Assembly (NCBI GenBank): GCA_013399895.1
Contig: VXBA01005469.1
Coordinates: 25,610-89,609, forward strand
From: Serilophus lunatus
Taxonomy: Eukaryota; Chordata; Aves; Passeriformes; Eurylaimidae
DNA: 64,000 nt
Direction of reading: 5' to 3'
The translations under genes and the position numbers were made by a program. The notes below the pieces were generated by a model. The model ran no database searches. It was not told where the DNA came from and worked only from the letters and a program-made list of their open reading frames with translations. This document shows positions 50,201 through 60,520 of the stretch, one piece after another. The stretch's first letter is position 1. Each line of letters starts with the position of its first letter.

Positions 50201-53200
50201 CCTCAGCTCCTCCCTTAAAGAAGGTGACAATGAACGAGGCCAGTGGACATGTAACAAGTGACAGGACAACAGGAAATGGCCTCGAGTTGCCCCAAGGGAG
50301 GTTTAGACTGGATATTCAGAAAAATATCTTTACTGAAAGGGTTGTCAAGAACTGGAACAGGTTCCCAGGAAAGTGGTGGAGGCACCATCCCTGGAAGTGT
50401 TCAAAATACATGTAGCTCTGATACTTAGGGACATGCTTTAGTGGTGAGCTTGGCAGTGCTGGGTTAACAGTTGGCTTTGATTATCTTATAGGTCTTTTCC
50501 AACCTAAACAATTCTGTGATTAACTTGGCAGCAAGATTTCAGTGTACTCTGAGAGCTAAGGCACCACTTTCCTAAACAATTAAAGATCCCCACTCTCTAG
50601 CAGCACTACTTTTAATTTCTCCAAAATTTAATTAGATGAACGCCTACACAGTTTTCTGCTTCATTCAGGAAGACATCTGGCTTTTCTGGTGTGTCAGTCA
50701 GGACACACAGTCCTGCCATTAACTCCTTCTCTCCATCTGATGAGAGCCCTCTAGCAATAAATGCTGTTTGAAATCTTGGTGGATACAACCAGACAGGAGC
50801 TACTGGAGGTATCTAAATTAAAGATAATATATGTGAAAGGCACATGGGGGAAATAAAGGGGTTATTTCTCAGAAATTATCCACTGAATAAATAAGTTGAT
50901 GAGGCTGTGTTGTTTCAACAGCCCACAGACACTCCCAGTGTGGAACTGTTCCATCAGAGCCAGGGGCTGATGTGCATCCTGGTGGAGTGATGCTGATGTC
51001 TTGATCTACAGCTGCCAACAGCTGTTAGCAAGACATTGGTCTGGCTGGCCTGGAGCTCACTGCTTCCCATGTGTCTTTAGCAGCCTGTACATCCAGCATC
51101 TGGGATTTGTCTTTGAGATACCCACCCACACTACTACCGAATTCTTCCATGGGCTGAGGGCTGAGATGGTGGCTCCCACAAAGAGCAGTGATGGCCCCCA
51201 CAACACACAGCTGCTTTCCTCAGTGTGCTGCTGCACCAGCAGCTTGGGCACAGCTCTGTCCCTGGCCAGGGTTTGCCCCAGGAGCCTTCTCAACTTCCCA
51301 ATGTTTCCCTCTCAGACATCTGTTTTTCTTAATGGTCTGGGAACTGTACACAGCTTGTCAAGTTTTCCCAAATGAATTGATGCCTCTCTGTGTGTACTTC
51401 CAGGCCTTGTTCTGGGGAGCTCTTGCTGCTCCTGAAGGACAAAAGGGTGAGCTAGTGGAGGAACAACCAGCAAAACCTCCCAGGCTGCCCACAGGGAGAG
51501 GGGAAATAGTTCACACTGTGGGGCAAATGCATCTAATCTCATGCTAGCAAAGAATTCTGGCTAAGACACAGAGCCAGATACGGCCAGGAAGGCTGGGCTT
51601 GCATGTGGGGAATGAAATGCATGAATCACAATTGTCTTCTGATACAGACTTCTGAGATAAGAAGCTTTCTGTTGGTTAAAATGTGCCTTGCAGATAAGCA
51701 TTTTATGCTCTAAGTGATGTCCATAGCTCTGCAGTTGCAGTGCCAGTGTGAGGCTACACCCTGCCCTCACCTACAGACATGGAGACACTTGGGCACCACT
51801 GAGGGAAACGAGATGGATGAATGAATGGGGCAGCACCTGCCACAGAAAAGGTCTCAGCCTGATGGATCACCTTTCAGTTGCTATCCTGCTTAACTTCTCC
51901 CTTGCTTGACTCACATGGGGTCAGGAAAAAAGCCCTGCTCTTAGCAGAGGTCTGAATAAAGATGGATTTCAACAGGAGGAGGCTCAGGCTTAAGATGCTT
52001 CAGGTGGGATGAGGAAGAGGTTGCTCTTGGCCTAATGGAGTGGTTAAAGGATGAACTTTAAGCAGGTGCATATACAGTATGCATAAATTATCTAATCTGA
52101 AGCTATTCAGAAGGTTAAATTAGAAAATGAAGTCACTTAACTGTCAAAGAACAGACAGAGGATGCAAGAAGCAGGGACAGTTCAAAATACTTCTGATAAA
52201 TGCTGTGAGTGGACTGTGGCACCTCCCCATTTAAACTCAGCACTGGAGACAGCCTAGCTGTAGAAGCACAGGCATTCAACTACTCTTAATTTACCACACT
52301 GGGAACAGAAAACAAGGAGGGTAAATGAGCCCCCAGAGCTCCCAACTGCTGCAGTTTCCAGGACTCATCAGTTCGGACTGTGCTATCTTTGTAACACATT
52401 GCTATTAAATTAGGTCTACACTGGATACAGCCAGTTCAGAGAAGGAGGTTCATATTTATCTGAGCCAGGAATTTAGTCTAAAAAGGTATGCAGATATGGA
52501 GTGGAGAAAAGTGATAGTAAGCACTAAGCTGGCAGCCAGCCTGAGGTGTGAATGCTCAGCTATACCCACAGAGGTGTCTTGTTAGTAAAGCTGCTTTCTT
52601 AGCACCCTTTGAGTTCCTCTGGAGTCTCCAGCTTGTGGGATCGCTGAAAATCAGATCCTACCCCAGGCAAATGCACCCAGGCAGCTGTAATTCACTGCTG
52701 CGTTTGAAAACGCCCAACTGCATTTCCAGCCCGGTCGGGATCAGCCACAATGACACGTTACAAAGTTAGTTTGGCCACAGGTAAATGACTCCAAATACCC
52801 GAAGGAAAATGCACACAAGCAGCTCCTGAGCTGCAGCTTGGCCTTGGACACAGATTTTTTTCAGTGATCTGAAGAAGATAATGATTTCTGCTTCTGAGTA
52901 AACCTGCTCAGAAAATTCTCCCCAAATGCTGTAACGGAGGAACCCAGAGTCTGTAAGAGCCTATTTCAGCACTCTGCTTCCTTTGCCTGCTGGCTGGCTG
53001 GTGCTCATTGACATGTTCTTTCTAGGGCAAGAAGGGGGACTGAGTTCCTTCAGCCTCAGGCCCAGTTTCTCCAGGTTGAAGCTGGGCCACTGGAACCAGG
53101 TGTCCAGGAGTGTGGGCTCGGTGCCTGCACACGCCACTTGCTCAGTGAGCAAATCAGTACCAGGACGCTCTGGCCAGCATAGCACTGAACTCACAGACCT

Positions 53201-56200
53201 TAAAATGAAAGGGGTTGAGAGGAAGAATTACATTCAACTCATAATCACTGGAATGAGCCAGCGACTTCTCTGCTGCAGAGCAGAGTCAGAAGAAATGAAG
53301 TAGGGCAGTTTCATTACTTGGTGCTTTCCTTTCCCATGGACGACAATAAAAGGGCTTCCAGCTTTCTCCTTTGAGAATCTAACCTGGTGCCCACCACAAA
53401 GGTTAGAAGAGCTGCTGTAGATCCAGCAGCAGTAGATGCAGGCTTCAATTTGCTGGACCAGTGTGAAGCTGCCGTGGGGGATGGAGCTTGTGAGGCTGGA
53501 CCTCGAGCACCACACGTCTGAGCAAAGCCCTGCAAGGCCTGTCACAGAGGGTGCCACTGGTGGCCCATCCAGTTGTGAGGGTGACCAGAGGTCAGAACTG
53601 GAGCCATGTGAGATGCCAGCACCGAGGACAGGAGGCTGGGATGGCAGGGCAGAGTCGAGAAAGGTGAGTCCCGTGTTCTGGGCATACAAAGGATCAGGAG
53701 GTCAGAGGCCAAGAGGAAATCCTTGTGTGGCTGTGGGCAAAGGCTTCTTCAGCCTTAGTGCAGTGGATGAGATACTACATGACATTGGAAGTCCTGATAT
53801 GAAAAAGAATTGGAAGTGAAAAAGTGAAAAAGAATTGATCAGGGAGAAAGAAGAGAAGGTGCCAAACATGTTTCCTTTTTATAAGGTGACCTGTCTGACT
53901 TGTTACTGTCCTACCTCTGTCACTTTGAGCTCCAGGGTATTCAGTAATCTACCCCTTTTCTTCCACTGCCTTCTTTACAGGCACCTGCTGTCTAGAGGAC
54001 CATGTGCAGGGCCATGTTCATGCCATGCATGCAGAGCCCCCCTGCCTCTAACTGGGAATGAATACCTCCAAACTGGGAATGAAGACACTGGGTTTTCATG
54101 GAAGGACAGTGTTGGCAACTCTGTGTGCTTTGTAAAAACTAAGTGGGAAATCAAATTGAACTGTGCTCATTTCACAAGTTAAACATGCACTCGCTGTAGG
54201 GCCCAAAGGGTGAAATTCTTAGGAAGTCTGGCACACAAGCTCAAGTGTGTGTATATGAAAACAGGACATGTTTCATCTGAACGTACAGCAGGGGAACATG
54301 GCACCCAGCAGAAAGGGATTTCCAGCTGACTGACTCGAATAGGCCATGATTGCTGCTGCAGTACACAGTTTTAAAGGATAAAGAAACCTATACTAAAAAC
54401 AGGAAGAAAGAATAAAAATAAAATTGGTTTTGCGTTTTACGCAGGCAATAAAATAACCATCCCCAGACTCTTGCGGATGTGATGCCAATTTATTTTGTCC
54501 TAAGCTTCCCACAGGCAGAAGTTTGCTGGGCTTGAACAATGTACTGCAGCAGGGAAGAATCATAAACACTTTTGGGGGCCTGATGCTGAAAAGTCCCCAG
54601 CTTCTGCTAGCAGCCCCACACATGGATAGAACTGTAGAAACAGTATGCCCATGCCCCTCTGGGGGCCTTATCAATACTACTCCTTGAATACAACAGATCA
54701 CTCCTGCCATTATCTCTCTAATGCTCAGCCCAGTCTATTTTTGAATCATTCATGGGAAAGAGATTTCCACTACATTTGGTTTCCACTACACTATTCCAAG
54801 CGCTGCCAGAACTCACTGTTTGAAATCTTTCCTGCTATTTGCTGAGATAAAAATCCTCCTGTTAATTGGATCCCGTTATTCCCAGGCATACTGCTTTTCC
54901 AGTGCACTAAGAAATTCTGCTTCATCTGTGTTGAAAGTCTCAGACTACTGTGCTCTGTCTCACTGCAAAGCCACACTGCCTTGCTTCCCTGAGATGAACA
55001 GCGCTTTGTTGAAGCTGGCAGTGGGAAATCAATATCCTTGGCAAGCTGGCTACCAGGCATCCCCACTGGCCAAAACACTGTGTGCATCTCATCAGGAAGG
55101 GTAAATAGCCACATTTGCATAAACACACTCCTACTCAGCGAAAAGCAGCTTACCACTTTGCTATCCCTTGTATGGGTTTTGATGAGCTCTTTTAAAATTT
55201 GACAAAGAGCACAAGAAAAAGCCAAGCATCTACACCAAGCGAGGTCTGAGTCTTTGCTTGGAGAACCCTTCCAGAAACACCTTCACCGAGTGTTGTTCTC
55301 TCATCTGACAAGAATTTGGGCTGATGTCTATTTTGAATTTCTAAAAAGTGAAAACTTAATTTGGCACTAATGGGGCAGATAAGCCTCATCCTTGCCAGTA
55401 CATTACCAGGACCCCTATACTGTCGATAAGATAAAAAGATTCATCTCAGATTTTATTTTTATCACCAGATGAAGTATGACTTAAATCTGGGGCTATGTGA
55501 GATGCTGTAAGAATAAAGCACCCTTTGCCTCTGACAACAACTAGCTGTGAAGCAGCTCTGCAGCGAGTGTGTAATAACAACTTCTTTTTTACACAACAGC
55601 TCTCTTGTCTCTAGACCAAATTCCTCTTTATGCAACGCTGTCCTGCATGCTGCTGAAGGCACATCATGTCTGCAAGTTACCAGGACTAGCTGTGGTGTTG
55701 TAGCACCTACAGGTAGCACTAAGACCACACCAGATAAACAGACAGGTCCTCCAAACAGGTTCTCTCGCTGCTGAGTTCATCTGCCATCTCAGATCCCAAA
55801 TTCGGGCTAAACGGTGTGTCAGGAAACAGAACATCTATCTCTCTACTACTGATAACCAACCAGGTGAAAAGAGAACAGAAAATCAGCCCAGGTTTGCATG
55901 GGCTTGGCCATTTCCATGCTGAAGGCCAGCATTCTCCCAGCAGCACCTATTGATAAAGCAATGCTGATGTTTCCCCCTGCCCTTCAGATAAGCAGGCCCT
56001 GGGAATGTTTGAGGAGGTATGCATAATATGCTGCTCAGCAGTAACATGTCCTGCAATTCGATGGTGGAGTAGAGGACAGAAGGCATTTCCAAAGTGCTGT
56101 CCCATGACTTGGGTTAAACTGGGGAGTCGAGGAAGAGTTCAGAAGAATCATGCCTCTCTGCTGACACAGGAGAAGCCTTAGCTCCATTTCACCTGGGTCC

Positions 56201-59200
56201 CTGTTAGGTGCAAGAAAGGGTCACAGCACAGCCCATGGGGTTTGGGTTTGCTGTTTTCTGGGAGGCCTCCAGCCCAAGTCTGGCAAACCTGATCCTTTCC
56301 AGGAGCCTCTGCTGCAGACATGCTGTTTACTGTCAAGCAAGTCCTAAAGCTGCCCAGACCTGAGAAGTAAAACGGGGTCGTATGGAACCTCTCCTGGTGT
56401 AATTAAATACTCTTCCCTTTATCTACAGACACTCTGCACAGATGTGGCACTTTGATGGGAGGAAACACTGAAAACAAGTGTACTCGAGGTTTAACTGCTC
56501 AGGTAAGAAAAAAGAAAGAGTGGAAAGGAATGTTTTAACTTTCAGATTGAAAGTCAATCATCAGGGCTTCCTGAGAAAGGGACTTTTTTCCTGGCAGACC
56601 TAACCATGGTGTCATGCCTGCACTTAATCTCAGCTCCACAGCTGCTAGGGTGGGCAGAGACCCCTCTCAGCTCAGCTCACCTGCCCTGCTGCTCTGGGGA
56701 CCAGGATGGCCACAGACTTGAGCCTCCTCATCTGCACAGTACTGAGCACCTTTTCCTCCACACCCTCACTTCAGTCCTCTTGGGTGCACCTCACATACCC
56801 CCTTAGTGCAGTTTTCCTAAAGACAGGATAAGTGCCTGTTCTAAAGGAAAGCTGCCCTGTATTTTGGGTAAGGGTGGCCATGGGAAGGATGCAGCAACTG
56901 GGGTACTGGACCTGGAAATGTCCTCAGTTTTGATGTCTGGTGAACCACAGCACAAAGAAAAATAGGTTTTGACTTTGCCTGCTGAGGGAGGGGATGTGTT
57001 TGAACCCCAGGAGGTTTCTGCAGTCTCTCACTGAGATGGGGATCAGCAGACTCAGGAATTGTCTCCATGCTGCTCTGCTGCTCGCCAGAAGAAAGGGGCA
57101 GGACCCAGGGCCACCGTGTGGCATCCTCAACCCGACACAGAAGCGGGGGTTACTGACAAAGCAGTGACTCTGTCACTCCCCAGGCGCCAAGGAGGAGGAT
57201 GCTGTGGGGCAGGGAGTGCACAGGGCCTGGGGCTGGAGCCATGCCCAGTAGGTTGGCCAGAAGGGAAGCAGCAACGTGAGCAGATCAGCCCTGGAAAAGC
57301 TTCCCCTCTCCTGAGTCAGTGCAACAGGAAAAATGAAGATACAGCAGCAGTAGTTGCAGAAAAGAGAGATGGGAATGGAGATGTCACAGAATGAAATTAC
57401 ATCTGTTGGTAGGCACAAAGAAGAGGGAAGCCTTCCCAAAATAAACCTGATTGCTGCACCTTAGGGGCCCCCTCACACCACAGGGAGCCACTAAAGTGAA
57501 AGTCGGTCTTGGATTGCTTCCCTTTGCTGTGTGAGTGAAGTTCATGTCTCCATGCTCCCAAGCTCCTACAGCGGGGCTGGGAAGAGGAATGCCAGGACTG
57601 CTGCTGAATACAGGCTGCACAAAGCCACGAGCACTTCCAGTGGATGCCTTAACTCACAACATCTGCAGCAAGGTTTCATGCAGATGGGAATTAGACAGCT
57701 TGGACCAAATCTGAAGAATAAAATTCTGATGCTCTTTGTACCATGAGTGCAAAGAATGTTTGGTGTTTTATAAGTGTTTTATAGTGCAGCTTTGCACATC
57801 TTTGATGTGAACCCCTCATGTTAACAGTCTGTGGTATAAGCTTCATGATTTCAAGTTCCTTTTATCAGTCGTAACACTGATGAGAGAAAACTGACTCTCA
57901 AATCTCTCTTGCATCAAGAAGCTCCATCTCCATCAAAATAAAGAAAGAAACCAAACCCAGAAAAACTGAAGATCAGCAGAAAATTAAATGAACTGCAAGA
58001 ATGGAGTTTTGCTGCCTTTTTTTCCCTCTTCAGAATCTTAAATGTTTTCAGTCACTGCTTTCCATGTGGCACATTCCTGACAGCAAAATGGCCCAGACCA
58101 AAGGTACTAGTCCCTAAGGAGCAGCAAGCACACACTAGTCACTCTAAGGAAGCGATCCAACTACCTTGCTTCTGTGAGTTTGTCAAAACTAGGGTCTTCC
58201 TGCCAGAGACATGATGGAAATCAGCTGCCTAGGTCAGCCCTCTGCCCTTTCTCCCCTAATGCTGCTAATCCTCGTGTCCCATTAGAGCAAAGGGCTCGCC
58301 AGCTATGCCAGCAAGAAAGCAGCTTTGCCTGCCAGTGATGAAGCAAATGGGGAAACGACAGGACTTCTCATCCCTGTTGCACAGGATCATTAAATCTGGT
58401 TTTAAAGCAAAGGACTTAGTGTGTCTCTGGGTCCTGCTTATGCTGTCCAGGAAAAGCCCTCAGGAAGAGACAGAGCAGAGAGAATTCACTGGTGGGAACT
58501 CAAGTTCTGGCTCTATTTTGGTCTAATATCTTCTTACCTTTGGGACATTAACCACCTTTTTGGAGGCTTGGGGCAGTGACCTACTTATAAAAACGTCTTG
58601 GGAATTGAGATGTTTTAAAAATAAGAATGAATACAGCATCTACACATTATCAAAAATCAAGGTATCTTGGGGGAAAATTGGGAAAAAGATGCTCAAGGAG
58701 TGCAGTCCTCTGTGTGTGAAGAGGAGAGGGAATGGGAAAGAGTGTCTCCAACATGACAAAATATCTGCTTCTTGACTGACTTGGTCTATGTGGCTTACTG
58801 TGCCCAGTGAATATAACAAACCAAGAGCTCACTCCCCTTCCTCTTTGAGGCATCAAAGGATACTATACAGGGAAAAAGAATAAAACAAGTGTTAATGGCT
58901 ACTGAACCAGGCTCCATCAAACCTGCAAACCCTTATAAAGCTACACCTCTGTCATGCCACATGTAGTCTGTGCTGAGTTGCTACGATCACTGCTCAGTCT
59001 TTCTCCACACCAAAATCTGTTTAGATAGTTTGTCGAGGATATTTTTTGTAATGAACATGCCTGAACATACCACATATTTAACCCTTGCCTGTGGGTAAGG
59101 GTTATCAGAACTGCCCAGCTGAGCTATGCACTGGGCATCTTCAAAGGAAAACTGAAGTGGTGCTTCAGCCACACTGTTCCCTGGCTCTGGTGCGTGTCCC

Positions 59201-60214
59201 CTGCTGTCGGGGCTGCATCTATGCAGAAAAAGGCTTATCTGGGAAGATAATATAAAGTGTTCAGTAAGATCTCTGTTTAGCTGAGAGAAATACCAAATGT
59301 CCTCTCTCTCGCCACTTGAAGTTTTGCCAGCGCTGTGATCACCTTTCTATTTCCTGTGCCCCTCCTAAAAATAAATATTTTTTTTCTTTGCCACTTAAAA
59401 AAACGGCTTGAAAAGCTTGCAAATCCAGTCCGACATGAGCAAAACAAGCAGTATCATTCCCATCTCAAATGAATGGGAAAGGAGGCTGGAAGGGGTGAGC
59501 TGCCCTGCCCAGGAGGGTGTTACACGGGAGGACACTTGGACACAAGCAGGGCAGCCAGGCTGCTGCCCACCAGCTGCGTGCGCCCCGAGACACAACTGTC
59601 CTGAGGCACAGGGCATGCAACACGGAGAAAAAGGGACAGCAAACCCTCTGGGGGTGTGCTGCTCATCCGCCTTGCTGAAGCAACAGCTCTTGGATCCTCT
59701 TCCATGAGCCCAAACGCTCTATTGACAAGCGAAGTGACAACTCCCGACCCGCATGGACGGGGGCACACGGGTTCGGGTCCGACTCGCCGCTGCTGCTGCA
59801 AGGGCTGGGCAGGGACCAGCCCCGAGGAGCTGCCAGTCCGCTACGGTGTGTTCCCCTATGGCCTCATTTTTAATGACTTCTTCAAACCTCCTTTCAAAAT
59901 GATACCTCTACAAGTCCAACCCTCTTCCCCGCTTCAGAGGCTGAGAAGTAACTGGAAAGAACTTCCTCGTTCCCCTTCCTCAGATGTAATTTCTCCCCGT
60001 AACATCCCCGTTTTCCAAATCTGGACTGAAACCCGCAGAATTAGTCTGGGGCGCATGGCCGGGGCTGGGCTGGGGGAAGGGACCCTTCTCTGAAACCCAG
60101 CAAAGAGAGATTTCGGGGCTGCCTTTAGTGAGAAATTGCTTTGCAAGGTGGAGCTAAAGCAGATCGAGGAGCGGGTCACAAGCTAGTGGAAATAAAAGTT
60201 TTCTTTACCTCCAT
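28542..60214 (-). CDS. RCSD1: RCSD1 (CapZIP), complete coding region in six exons
   Basis: The joined exons are 60209-60214, 36489-36596, 33953-34042, 32667-32738, 31254-31457 and 28542-29240. Every exon length is a multiple of 3, so all introns are phase 0. The predicted protein is 392 residues, against about 416 for human CapZIP as I recall it. CapZIP binds the F-actin capping protein CapZ and is phosphorylated by stress-activated kinases, so it acts at the actin cytoskeleton, mainly in muscle and blood cells. Order along the chain: the conserved N-terminal RCSD segment (about residues 3-68), a proline/serine-rich linker (about 69-160), a basic CapZ-binding motif RGSIKRRPPSRRFRRS near residue 165-180, and a long acidic Lys/Glu-rich tail. 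There is no signal peptide or membrane segment. The start is chosen because ATG GAG joined to exon 2 gives MENRPAETN, matching the known MEERPAETN start. Confidence 0.92.
28893..29066 (-). repeat. 87-bp in-frame tandem duplication in RCSD1 exon 6
   Basis: Two head-to-tail 87-bp copies (about 28893-28979 and 28980-29066) that differ at only a couple of bases near their ends. They encode two 29-residue copies of KEQKKQAGSDEKQPLRRGSS followed by RSEDEEKG, at about protein residues 220-276. Confidence 0.95.
29634..30892 (-). mobile_element. CR1 LINE with open reverse-transcriptase frame, 5'-truncated
   Basis: A 1.25-kb CR1 in RCSD1 intron 5, same strand as the gene. The minus strand shows an uninterrupted frame (30890-30078) with reverse-transcriptase motifs: YIDFSKAFDIVSHNKL (first catalytic Asp), GVPQGSVLGPVLFNIFIDD, and FEDDTKL at the catalytic DD site, where most copies have FADDT. 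Downstream come the conserved thumb region (RDLGVLVDRKLNMSQQC; ILPLYLALVRPQLESCVQFW) and the 3' region to the tail at 29634-29665, where an ACACACAGAATT unit is repeated. The 5' part including the endonuclease domain is missing. Its intact frame suggests a younger copy than the other fragments here. Confidence 0.95.
30893..31253 (-). other. RCSD1: Rest of RCSD1 intron 5
   Basis: Unique sequence between the truncated 5' end of the CR1 and exon 5. Nothing recognised. Confidence 0.7.
31254..31457 (-). CDS. RCSD1: RCSD1 exon 5, Pro/Ser-rich linker
   Basis: 204 bp, from acceptor TTTGCAG to donor AAG|GTAAGA. It encodes ANLAFAPAALLPGASPKSPG, then LVSPFSTPPSTPSSPG and PVSFDQPPES, ending FYNK. This is near-identical to the corresponding human CapZIP segment (ANLTFDPAALLPGASPKSPG). 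It is rich in SP and TP sites, which suit proline-directed stress kinases. Confidence 0.96.
31458..32666 (-). other. RCSD1: RCSD1 intron 4
   Basis: A 1.2-kb intron; no repeat or RNA gene recognised. Confidence 0.8.
32667..32738 (-). CDS. RCSD1: RCSD1 exon 4
   Basis: 72 bp, from a TTTTGCAG acceptor to CAG|GTAGGT. It encodes KRSPNACPIPKVKVKSSPMI followed by EKLQ, which aligns with the human segment ending KVKSSPLIEKLQ. Confidence 0.94.
32739..33952 (-). other. RCSD1: RCSD1 intron 3
   Basis: A 1.2-kb intron with no recognisable element apart from a short GT tract near 33802. Confidence 0.8.
33953..34042 (-). CDS. RCSD1: RCSD1 exon 3, RCSD segment
   Basis: 90 bp, from a TTCTCTTAG acceptor to CAA|GTGAGT. 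It encodes VPPHKPTRRKPPCSLPLYSH then KTETSDNDEQ. The core KPTRRKPPCSLPL is identical to human CapZIP. Confidence 0.96.
34043..36488 (-). other. RCSD1: RCSD1 intron 2
   Basis: A 2.4-kb intron. It contains a perfect 9-bp hairpin (GTTAACACA ... TGTGTTAAC, 34795-34819, loop with five T) but no recognised repeat or RNA gene. Confidence 0.8.
36489..36596 (-). CDS. RCSD1: RCSD1 exon 2, N-terminal RCSD segment
   Basis: 108 bp, from a TTTGTCAG acceptor to GAG|GTAAGG. It encodes NRPAETNSEVDKSASPSVAQ then LAGKFKEQAASISGKE. It matches human CapZIP RPAETN..VD.SASPSVAQLAG.F.EQAA. Joined to exon 1 it reads MENRPAETN. Confidence 0.96.
41318..41450. repeat. Long inverted repeat (foldback) with about 54-bp arms
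   Basis: The left arm (41318-41371) and right arm (41395-41450) are reverse complements over about 54 bp. The best-matched core pairs CTGAAATGATCTGGG with its complement, and GGGCTGTGCTGT with ACAGCACAGCCC. The arms differ at roughly 8-10 positions. The loop is about 23 bases. It matches no repeat family I can name. Confidence 0.85.
46978..47011. repeat. Imperfect ATACAT/TA simple repeat
   Basis: ATATACATATACATATATATATTTTTACATAC in RCSD1 intron 1. Confidence 0.8.
48122..48149. repeat. Tandem duplication of a 14-mer
   Basis: GCATCGAGGTGGGG occurs twice in direct succession. Confidence 0.85.
50238..50523 (+). mobile_element. CR1 LINE, 3' end fragment
   Basis: The plus strand reads AAGTGACAGGACAACAGGAA, GGAGGTTTAGACTGGATATT, AAGAACTGGAACAGGTTCCC, CATCCCTGGAAGTGTTCAA, GGTTTGGC-like sequence, then TAGGTCTTTTCCAACCTAAA and CAATTCTGTGATT. 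This is the standard CR1 3' end on the plus strand, 5'-truncated and moderately diverged. Confidence 0.93.
60209..60214 (-). CDS. RCSD1: RCSD1 exon 1 coding part (ATG GAG)
   Basis: On the minus strand ATG GAG is followed at once by the donor GTAAAG. Joined to exon 2 it gives M-E-N-R-P-A-E-T-N, matching human M-E-E-R-P-A-E-T-N. The start context GGAC-ATG-G has G at -3 and +4, a good Kozak match. It sits at the edge of a CpG island, as expected for a first exon. The sequence just before it (CTCTTTCTTGCAG|GAC) also resembles a splice acceptor, so a 9-nt internal microexon is possible. Confidence 0.75.
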
Positions 60215-60249
60215 GTCCTGCAAGAAAGAGGTGTCCTCGGGGCAATCTT

Positions 60250-60520
60250 TCTTCCCCACCCCTTGCCCTCTTATCTGTGGGAAAAGTCGAGCCGAGGCAG
60301 AGCCGAGCGCTGGCAGCGGGTGCGGGATCCCGGCTGCGGCTCGGCCCCGACAGCCCGGCCCTGGCCCTGCGCTGGGCTGGGAGGAAGGGCNCGGGCTTTA
60401 AATTTAGACGCAGATCCAAACAGATCGTGTCCCTCGCGCAGCGCCGGGCTCGGGAGACAAGCAGCAAACCCCGCTGCTGCGCCCAGCCCGGGGACACCGC
60501 GTGCGTTGCCTGCCTTCCCT
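60250..60520 (-). promoter_or_regulatory. CpG island, probable RCSD1 promoter and 5' untranslated exon
   Basis: A sharp rise in CpG content directly upstream of the RCSD1 start on the minus strand. A TA-rich TTTAAA element lies at about 60397-60403, and a GATA-type site (AGATAA on the minus strand) at about 60270-60275. No transcription start can be fixed from sequence alone. One base (60391) is unresolved. Confidence 0.55.

Larger units (their letters stand above)
36597..60208 (-). other. RCSD1: RCSD1 intron 1 (23.6 kb)
   Basis: A large first intron. It holds a foldback (41318-41450), a CR1 fragment (50238-50523), a TA-rich tract (46978-47011), a duplicated 14-mer (48122-48149) and a G/T-rich tract (about 49860-49915). 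No exon of another gene was recognised, although alternative first exons of RCSD1 cannot be excluded. Confidence 0.7.
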
